From contig JALKBU010001278.1 of NCBI GenBank assembly GCA_023091735.1, positions 1-13,316 on the forward strand: a stretch of DNA of 13,316 nt. The letters run 5' to 3'. A program made the translations under genes and the position numbers. The notes beneath the pieces are model-generated. The model saw only the letters and a program-made list of their open reading frames with translations. It made no database searches and had not been told where the DNA came from. Each line of letters opens with the position of its first letter. The first letter of the stretch is position 1. The stretch comes from Trichomonas tenax. Its lineage: Eukaryota > Parabasalia > Trichomonadida > Trichomonadidae. This document shows, piece by piece, positions 7,987 to 13,316 of this stretch.

Positions 7987-8063
7987 TCATTTTTAAAATG
8001 GTCTGGGCATTGTTACTTCACTTCTTATCAGTAATATTAATATTAGTATTTTATTACATATAG
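7987..8063 (+). CDS. Possible 21-aa hydrophobic micro-ORF with initiator
   Basis: TCATTTTT (7987-7994, +1 A 7989) is followed after 9 nt by ATG 7998 in AAAATGG context. The ORF is MVWALLLHFLSVILILVFYY plus Ile, then TAG at 8061-8063. The peptide is almost wholly hydrophobic, like a signal peptide or membrane anchor. It ends where dispersed repeat copy A begins. It looks like the start of a secreted or membrane protein gene cut off by decay or insertion; a true micropeptide is possible. Confidence 0.35.
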
Positions 8064-8390
8064 GATATGAGGGGCTTACACCAAATTTCCCCTTTAAAGG
8101 GGAAAATTGAATAGTGGAGTGATATCGTTAATTTTCTTTGGTGGCTGGGCGCGGTTTTTCCACCTTCAAAATTTGTGAGATCCAATATTTTGCTATATAT
8201 AGCACCATAATATATAATAAAGCATATTTGTCGAACTAAAGCGTTCAAAATCAAATTATTTTATCTCGAAAAGCATAAAAGTATACAAAAAATGAGATTT
8301 CATAAAGATATCCACCATCAACCACCGCTATATTTCTCGACGTCACCACTTTAAGGTTTTTCGACAAGCATAACAATACGTTGATATTTG
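8063..8390 (+). repeat. Dispersed repeat, copy A (with 20-bp palindrome)
   Basis: This 0.33-kb segment aligns with 11076-11445 in the same orientation at low identity. Shared landmarks, in order: a GGG(C/T)CT block, CCCTTT-type palindrome, AAAATTGAATRGTG, TATCGT, and TTTTTCGACAWGCRTA near the end. It contains a perfect 20-bp palindrome (8086-8105, core CCCCTTTAAAGGGG). In one minus frame (8090-8182) copy A and copy B keep identical codon spacing (D-F ... TI..H.SI.P.KG), so the family may derive from coding sequence. Confidence 0.6.
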
Positions 8391-8640
8391 ATATTTAAGT
8401 TCATAATTATAATTATTGAATTCGATTTCTTAATACAATGGTAAATGCACCTTTTATTTATTGTAATATTTCATACCAAGAAATAATATACTTTGCAATT
8501 GCAATTTATGAATAATGATAAATCAATGAATAATCCATAAAAATTGAAAACGAATTAGAAAATAAGAAAATTTTAAGATGACAATATAGGTAAAACAAAT
8601 TTTTTCATATGGTTGTCAAAAAATAGCATCTTCCAAAAGG
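8391..8640. other. AT-rich spacer, nothing seen
   Basis: Very AT-rich and without ORFs, initiators or clear repeats. Confidence 0.5.
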
Positions 8641-8816
8641 CTTGTTTTCAGTTAGTTTGTAGTGACTGGGCTTGTCTTCAATCTGTTTTGTAGTGACTGA
8701 GCTTGTTTAAATATGTTTTGTAGTGACTGAGCTTGTCTTCAATCTGTTTTGTAGTGACTGAGCTTGTTTGGCTATGTTTTGTAGTGACTGAGCTTATTTT
8801 CGGTTAGTTTGTAGTG
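8641..8816. repeat. Tandem array, six 30/31-bp units in 61-bp dimers
   Basis: GTAGTGA recurs at 8659, 8690, 8720, 8751, 8781 and 8811, a spacing of 31, 30, 31, 30 and 30. Two unit types alternate (CTTGTCTTCAATCTGTTTTG and CTTGTTTRRMTATGTTTTG), so the real period is a 61-bp dimer. The outermost units are a third, related type (TTTTCRGTTAGTTTG) at both edges. The period is not a multiple of three, so it is not coding. There are no unique spacers and it is not a CRISPR array. On the minus strand each internal unit contains TCACTA, close to the initiator consensus. Confidence 0.92.
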
Positions 8817-8841
8817 AAATTAGACATAAATAATAATTATG

Positions 8842-8958
8842 TCACTTTTCTCCCGCAAAATAATGTTTTCTATAATTTTACTTCTAATATATTATTATAA
8901 TGATTTTTACCCGAAAACATTATGTTCAACAGTGCAATTTATTGATAGTTTATGTTAA
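8842..8958 (+). CDS. Possible 31-aa ORF with canonical initiator
   Basis: TCACTTTTC (8842-8850, +1 A 8844) precedes ATG 8863 by 19 nt. The ORF (MFSIILLLIYYYNDFYPKTL...) has a hydrophobic, signal-peptide-like start and ends at TAA 8956-8958, read as TAAAA, so a TAAA signal overlaps the stop. An 11-bp inverted repeat (8860-8870 with 8913-8923) spans its first half. It may be a small secreted peptide gene or the stump of a larger gene. It lies 26 bp past the tandem array. Confidence 0.33.
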   Translation, partial: SLFSRKIMFSIILLLIYYYNDFYPKTLCSTVQFIDSLC

Positions 8959-9416
8959 AATTTTCATGGTTTTCATATAAAATTTAAAAGATTTTGAAAA
9001 AAAAAAACCTGCATATTTTGATCGATAAACAAGGATTTAAATGAACGAAAACACTCTTATAAGTATTTTCAAATTTACTGTGTTAATTAAATACTCTATA
9101 ACATCAATATTTTTGCATAAAAATAATCAAAATAAAATTAAGAAAAAATATAACAAGGGACTCAAGAAAATATTTTTTTGCCCCTGCACAAAATTGAATG
9201 TGGTCTTCTCCATGGTCTTCGAACTCTTCAGACCATTGGAAATGGGACAACCTAACATCCCTAAATAACTTTTGATCAAAAATAACTAATTAAATATTAT
9301 TCATTTTATGCTATATTTCTAAAATATTCCAGAATTTTGCCTTTAATCCATGATTCGAATTCCAAAATTTTTATATGTTGTTTAATTCACGAAAGCTCTT
9401 GAATTTAAACTCCCAT
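8959..9416. other. AT-rich spacer
   Basis: The 75-codon plus ORF at 9041-9268 is Lys/Asn/Ile-rich as expected from AT-rich noncoding DNA, has no initiator, and is not called. ACATCCCTA at 9254-9262 resembles the hAT end but lacks the following CGAAAA. Confidence 0.45.
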
Positions 9417-9489
9417 TCATAAGAAAAGACAAACGCCAGGCCTAATTTCTTGAATTTTTTCAGTCACCGCCATTGATGAATCAAAATGA
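9417..9489 (-). CDS. Possible 18-aa ORF with initiator, probably a gene stump
   Basis: On the minus strand TCATTTTGA (9489-9481, +1 A 9487) lies 14 nt before ATGGCG at 9473. The frame MAVTEKIQEIRPGVCLFL ends at TGA 9417-9419. The start context and sequence look gene-like, but the ORF is very short. It lies downstream of the lysozyme on the same strand. Confidence 0.22.
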
Positions 9490-9664
9490 ATGAATTTTCC
9501 TAAAATGTGGCTTCATACATTATTGCTACGAAGAGTTTCGATCGAAATTTTAATAAATTGAAAACTTTTCCAACTTGATTTTAACCTTGTGTAAAGAGAA
9601 ACTGTTTAATATATAGAAAAGAAGGAAATTTCTGCAATAAAAATTATGGTTTAGCATAATAAAA

Positions 9665-10276
9665 TTATGCTTCATAATTATAATAAACCCAAGAAGCATC
9701 AACAGGGTCCGGATAACCCGCAATTTCCTGATGGTTGGTAAACTGCCACATTGTAAACTTACCTTGATACTTCGGATACGTGTTATATTCAGCAAACCAG
9801 ACATCTATTCCTGCTGCGTCGATTTGAGCCATATCAATGTATTCACGCGTCCACAGCAAGTTCACGTATACCATCGGTTTGTATCCAGCGTCTTTGATTT
9901 TCTTACAAAATGCGAGAATCATTTTCGTTATTGTTTCTTTTCCTACCATCATCTGCGCATCTTCAACGTCGTAAGCAACTGGGAAAACAATGTTAGGTCT
10001 GTAGTCTTCGATAATTTTCAGTGCGAAATCAGCTTCAGCTTCAGCCTCTTCTACTGTACGAGCGTAACCGTAGTGGTAAATGCCGATGAGCATATGCGCA
10101 GCAATGGCCTCTCTCATGTGATTCTGGAATTGGCGATCGTAATGCGCTGGATTCTCAGTACCGAAGCCACAGCGTATCATAGCGCCCTGGATCTCAGACT
10201 TGTCTTTCGCGAGTGAGAAATTGATGTCGCCTTGCCAATGACTAACATCGATTATCTTATACGGTGTCGCAGGCAT
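9665..10276 (-). CDS. GH25 family lysozyme (peptidoglycan muramidase)
   Basis: The 203-residue protein spans one whole GH25 barrel, which cleaves the MurNAc-GlcNAc bond of bacterial peptidoglycan. Visible marks: IIDVSHWQGDINF with Asp10, YHYGYA at 67-72, the catalytic DVED with Asp103 and Glu105, WFAEY at 160-164, MWQF at 176-179, and VDASW with Asp193 near the end. All acidic active-site positions are present. GH25 genes are bacterial in origin, and trichomonads are known to carry them, so lateral transfer is the likely source. The start is set by the Inr at 10284-10292; the in-frame ATG at 10348 lies upstream of it and inside a repeat. No signal peptide is seen from either start, which is odd for an enzyme expected to act outside the cell or in phagosomes. 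A TAAA signal follows the stop by about 11 nt (9650-9653). Confidence 0.95.
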   Translation of the reverse strand: MPATPYKIIDVSHWQGDINFSLAKDKSEIQGAMIRCGFGTENPAHYDRQFQNHMREAIAAHMLIGIYHYGYARTVEEAEAEADFALKIIEDYRPNIVFPVAYDVEDAQMMVGKETITKMILAFCKKIKDAGYKPMVYVNLLWTREYIDMAQIDAAGIDVWFAEYNTYPKYQGKFTMWQFTNHQEIAGYPDPVDASWVYYNYEA

Positions 10277-10283
10277 TAAAATT

Positions 10284-10292
10284 GAAAAGTGA
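10284..10292 (-). promoter_or_regulatory. Initiator of the lysozyme gene
   Basis: On the minus strand TCACTTTTC with +1 A at 10290 gives a 14-nt leader to ATG 10276. This is a canonical trichomonad arrangement and decides the start. Confidence 0.82.
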
Positions 10293-10296
10293 CACG

Positions 10297-10344
10297 CTTC
10301 AATATACGCATGTCGACTTCCATGAAAATTCACGCCTGTAATAC
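10297..10344 (-). repeat. Dispersed repeat, copy E (lysozyme upstream)
   Basis: Aligns with 7886-7934. Its minus-strand translation (GVNFHGSRHAYIEACHF) happens to be in frame with the lysozyme, which makes an apparent 24-residue N-terminal extension. Because the initiator lies downstream of it, the extension is probably not transcribed. Confidence 0.6.
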
Positions 10345-10367
10345 ACATAATGTTTGACGCTAAAAAA

Positions 10368-10398
10368 TATTTAGGGGGAGTAACCCTGCCCCTAAATA
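10368..10398. repeat. 10-bp perfect stem-loop
   Basis: TATTTAGGGG (10368-10377) and CCCCTAAATA (10389-10398) are exact inverted copies around an 11-nt loop, close to the outer edge of repeat copy E. It may be part of the same repeat or an insertion end. Confidence 0.75.
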
Positions 10399-11016
10399 AA
10401 TAAATTCTATAGCCAAAATGGAGCTATATCATCAATGTGGTATTCATGTCTGCGACCCCACCTAAAAACTTCAATTTGGTTCATCTTTATCATCGATATT
10501 AAATCGATCTTTAAATATTGTGTGTGCCGATGAATGCTTAGAGCAGACAATTAAAGTCTTAATATCATCAATTATCTAGGTTCCAAATAGGAAATTTGTA
10601 ATTTATCAATTTTTAAAAGAGCTTTGTGTATAATGTTTATGCTTTAATCGTAATGCATATCGATTTTTAAGAACGTTGATTGTTTGATACCTTGAGAAAA
10701 AATTAAAAATAGAATTTTTCATAAATTTATCAAAAGATTTTCATGGGTTATCATGTAATTACGATGTAAGTCATAACATTAGTTGATTTACTGTGCAAAT
10801 GCGAATAATGCTTAACGATGAAAATAAAAAAAAGTCGAATAAAACATGAAGCAAGAGGAAATGTACGATGAGAATGGATGTGATACATCCTTCAGCAGTA
10901 GTTGACTGGGAAAAAATTGATTAAAATTACCAAATATTATTAAGTTGGAAATCGTGGGACAGGTGCCTGAGATTTGGCTGCCAGACCTAATTCATTCATG
11001 TGTTAGCTTAGTTTTC
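10399..11016. other. Spacer, no gene seen
   Basis: AT-rich DNA with only short ORFs. A small hairpin GGATGT-GAT-ACATCC lies at 10876-10890. A 19-codon plus ORF (MKQEEMYDENGCDTSFSSS, about 10846) has no initiator. Confidence 0.45.
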
Positions 11017-11046
11017 GGGCCTTGTGAGAGTTTCGAATGAAGGCCC
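11017..11046. repeat. 7-bp GC-rich stem-loop
   Basis: GGGCCTT (11017-11023) and AAGGCCC (11040-11046) pair exactly around a 16-nt loop, just before repeat copy B. Confidence 0.6.
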
Positions 11047-11075
11047 CATCATTGGGATTCAAGTTTAAAAATAGG

Positions 11076-11445
11076 GGCGTTAAAGGGTCTGATTCCTGCA
11101 TTATCCCTTTTAAGGGCAAAATTGAATGGTGTGCAGCTATCGTCGCATTTTTTGGTGTGCACATAACCTTATACACATTCAAAAATTGAATTGTGTCTAC
11201 GGTTTGGTCTTACACAAAGAAAAATTTCATAATCTGAGTTAATGTCACATATGTATACTATGCATAAAATGAATCATAACTGCTGAATTAAAATCTGTAA
11301 ATAACATAAGAAAATTCAGAAAATACAAAAATTGCCCAAAAAAATTGATTTTACAAATAATAACACACTGGACACGGGGCTTTTTCGCTTGCACACACAT
11401 AACGGCTTTTTCGACATGCGTACTTCAATACGACAATGATTTTGC
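11076..11445 (+). repeat. Dispersed repeat, copy B
   Basis: Aligns with copy A (8063-8390), same orientation. It has the reduced palindrome CCCTTTTAAGGG (11105-11116), AAAATTGAATGGTG, CTATCGTCG, and TTTTTCGACATGCGTA (11409-11424). The minus frame 11105-11197 is open and keeps the codon spacing seen in copy A. The overlapping ORFs at 11316-11617 on both strands lie partly in the repeat and are not called as genes. Confidence 0.6.
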
Positions 11446-12647
11446 TTTATTTCTTCAGTATTTGGGCCTTTTTGGACCTGCAAAAGCCCTTTATATAAGC
11501 ATGAAAATGGTCGTGCTCGTGGGCGGATCGGGAAAAACAAATTGTGGTCTGTTGAAAGGGTATATTTGTATTGCCCGAAGACAAAGCAAAATGTTACTTT
11601 TCCAATCCGTAGCTTAGCAGAAGAAAAATTTTTTTATTTGAATTTGTTGCTATTTTTATTATTAATAATTGCTATCAACGATAAAAAGATAGGTAATAGC
11701 ATGGTTTAAATAAGCAGTTACATTTATTTTTAGATGTATATTCGTTTTGAATATCATGACCACCAATATTTACCATATTCATGATTTTTAAGTATATTTT
11801 GATTTTGAAAAGATAAGAAAGAAGATTGAATATCGGTCAACATTAATAAGCACCATCTAGCACTCATGAATAGCTAGCGCCGCCACAAGGTTGTCGGTAA
11901 AACTATTCATCATTCTGTCAGAATCTTGGAATAATTGTACAACTTGTCGTATAGAAATGAATTACCAGGGTGTGTGATGATCATAGGGCTTTTGTAGCCA
12001 CACTATTTCGGTTCTGACGAGAAAATTATTTTGCTTAATTTGCAACTAAATAGTATTTTGATTGGATATTTCTTCTATCTGCCAGCAATGCTGATATTTG
12101 GCATGCGGTCGCCACCAACTTTTCAATCGCATTGCCCAAATCCACCAAATTGAATGTGGTGGTGGTTTGGTGGTTAAGCAGGGGCTGTGCAGGGGGGCGA
12201 CACCTATTTTGAGACGAAAATAATCGTCGATACTTTTTTCGATGAAAGCCAATGACAAGATTTTATCACCATTATTGTCAGCGTTATCATCTTCATCCAG
12301 ATGAAATGCAGAAAGGGACCAAGGCAATTATTCTCAAATTTCAAAGTTATTTCATAACATAAGTTATTTCTTCATTACCCATAGAAATATCACTCATGCT
12401 TCTACAAAAATATGCATTCTCATTTGATTCTCAACACATACATAAAATAAGACCGACAATTTTACCTCCATTAGCATAATCATTTTAACGACACAAACCC
12501 TTCTTGTTGAATAATGAAAAGCAATGAAGAAATACAATATTCATTTTCGAAATCTTCCAATTGATTTCAATATTCAAAACTTTTGAACTTGATAACTCTG
12601 ACATTTACATCCAGATTCTGAATATATCAAGCAGCTACTCTACTGAA
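11446..12647. other. Long spacer with one doubtful minus ORF
   Basis: No convincing gene. The 93-codon minus ORF at 12046-12327 (begins MPWSLSAFHLDEDD) has no initiator near its ATG and no recognisable domain; its Trp-, Pro- and His-rich end covers the hairpin CCACCAAA/TTTGGTGG (12142-12149 with 12166-12173). G-rich tracts lie at about 12181-12199. It could be a relic but is not supported as a gene. Confidence 0.4.
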
Positions 12648-12674
12648 TGAAGTATAGCGTGCAACTATACTTCA
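12648..12674. repeat. 10-bp perfect stem-loop
   Basis: TGAAGTATAG (12648-12657) and CTATACTTCA (12665-12674) pair exactly around a 7-nt loop. It directly abuts the larger inverted repeat at 12677-12780. Confidence 0.75.
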
Positions 12675-12676
12675 AT

Positions 12677-12780
12677 ATCAAAAATTCTTAAAAATGATTC
12701 GTTTCTAATCCATTTCTTCCAATAGATCGATGTGTAGGAAGAGATGGACTAGAAATATTCCATTTTTAAGGATATTTGAT
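12677..12780. repeat. 44-bp imperfect inverted repeat (104-bp hairpin)
   Basis: Arms 12677-12720 and 12737-12780 match at 35 of 44 positions, with a 16-nt loop. Conserved blocks are CTTAAAAATG and TCCAT(T/C)TCTTCC. The shape suits a small foldback or MITE-like element, or a hairpin RNA. No target duplication is evident. Confidence 0.75.
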
Positions 12781-12865
12781 CAAATTGATAGAATTGAGTA
12801 GATATTCGATGCTTTTGACGACTACAAAGCAACATACTACGCGTAGGCATGACTTATGCCTTATA

Positions 12866-12976
12866 TTATTTAATGTTTTGTGTTAATAATAAATATTTCA
12901 ATTTTGAAAAGTTAATAAAGGGACTGGGACAAAATAGAACAACGTGCTTTTCTGACATGTAACTTATTTTTGACAT
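12866..12976 (-). CDS. Possible 36-aa ORF with initiator
   Basis: On the minus strand TCACTTTCC (13009-13001, +1 A 13007) lies 30 nt before ATG 12976. The ORF starts MSKISYMSEKHVVLFCPSP and ends at TAA 12866-12868. The leader contains an inverted repeat (12964-12976 with 12988-12999). No family recognised; may be chance. Confidence 0.2.
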   Translation of the reverse strand: MSKISYMSEKHVVLFCPSPFINFSKLKYLLLTQNIK

Positions 12977-13062
12977 GTAAAGTCAGAATGTCAAAATAAG
13001 GGAAAGTGACGTGATTGCGCGGGAAAAATGGAAAAGTATCAATAGGTTGAAATGGATTGAAC

Positions 13063-13275
13063 TCAATGTTGGAAGCCAAAGAAGACTTCATTGTGAGTAG
13101 TTGTGACCTCATAGTGAAGGATGACCTGGTGATCTAGCAGCGATGCATCCAGATGCCTATTCAACAGAAGCATGATTCGATGCATGGCAAGGTCGGCCTG
13201 ATACTTCCAAAGCCCTCGAGTGGCCAAGCCAGGCCTTAGCAAGAACCCACTTATTGATTCAATTTTTAATACACA
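13063..13275 (-). pseudogene. Probable coding relic, 70 open codons, raised GC
   Basis: The minus frame is open from after TAA (13276-13278) to TGA (13063-13065). Its GC content (near one half over 13070-13250, by eye) is far above the neighbouring DNA. The translation is protein-like (GFLLRPGLATRGLWKYQADL; MLLLNRHLDASLLDHQVILH; ending EVFFGFQH). There is no start near its upstream end; the first ATG is 31 codons in. The plus strand is also nearly open here (one stop), so strand is not certain. It is probably the 3' end of a lost gene or element. No family recognised. Confidence 0.4.
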
Positions 13276-13283
13276 TTACATTT

Positions 13284-13292
13284 TCACTTTTG
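13284..13292 (+). promoter_or_regulatory. Initiator at the right edge, gene probably beyond window
   Basis: TCACTTTTG with +1 A at 13286 is a canonical box. No ATG occurs in the remaining 30 nt, so a gene starting just outside the window is possible. Confidence 0.4.
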
Positions 13293-13316
13293 ATATTAAT
13301 ATATTATTTTTTTTTC

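Noticed and set aside
8641..8816. CRISPR-like array
   Set aside because: Units are contiguous without unique spacers, and the host is a eukaryote; it is a tandem satellite.
9254..9262. ACATCCCTA, a possible second hAT end
   Set aside because: The bases following TAGGGATGT do not match CGAAAA and no inverted partner was found.
9041..9268. 75-codon plus ORF
   Set aside because: Lys/Asn/Ile-rich as expected of AT-rich noncoding DNA; no initiator and no domain.
9731..10216. 161-codon plus ORF opposite the lysozyme
   Set aside because: Antisense shadow of a clear GH25 gene.
11508..11540. Walker A-like GGSGKT in a plus-strand ORF
   Set aside because: The Gly required four residues before GKT is absent, there are no other NTPase motifs, and the ORF overlaps another on the opposite strand next to repeat B.
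13080..13220. tRNA or other structured RNA in the GC-richer end region
   Set aside because: No A-box/B-box pair or cloverleaf could be built; an open reading frame explains the composition better.

Overview
The window looks like nuclear DNA of a trichomonad (parabasalid) protist. It is AT-rich, its genes have no introns, and at least two of four main genes have a canonical Trichomonas-type initiator (TCA+1CTTTT) only 11-14 nt upstream of the ATG; a third has one 39 nt upstream. UAAA-type polyadenylation signals overlap or closely follow stop codons. The protein set also fits: a Ubc4/5 ubiquitin-conjugating enzyme, a bacterial-type GH25 lysozyme and an FKBP15-like protein. The species (Trichomonas, Tritrichomonas or a relative) cannot be fixed from the sequence alone.

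Layout. 1-543: a perfect 21-bp stem-loop and an open but stop-interrupted frame. 544-1980 (+): FKBP15/WAFL-like protein. 2374-3066 (+): unrecognised helical protein with an acidic, short-motif-rich tail. 3196-3411: a structured inverted repeat and a 33-codon minus ORF with its own initiator. 3514-6159: a 2.65-kb element bounded by 17-bp terminal inverted repeats of hAT type (TAGGGATGTYCGAAAA); it holds only broken minus-strand frames. 6243-6686 (-): Ubc4/UBE2D-class E2, its stop codon 83 bp from the element end. 6687-9664: no full-length gene, but several initiator-plus-short-ORF modules, a 30/31-bp tandem array and copies of a dispersed repeat. 9665-10276 (-): GH25 lysozyme. 10277-13316: repeats, hairpins, one 70-codon minus frame with higher GC, and an initiator at the far right edge that may belong to a gene starting beyond the window.

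The genes do not form a pathway. The FKBP15-like protein and its neighbour both have features suggestive of endosome or membrane traffic, the E2 is general ubiquitin machinery, and the lysozyme would digest bacterial peptidoglycan. The initiators helped choose starts: two proteins begin inside the longest possible ORF (544 rather than 475; 10276 rather than 10348). The most interesting material is in the spacers: the hAT-like element, a four-copy repeat family of which one copy supplies a false in-frame N-terminal extension to the lysozyme, and a series of initiator-driven mini-ORFs that may be small genes or gene stumps.
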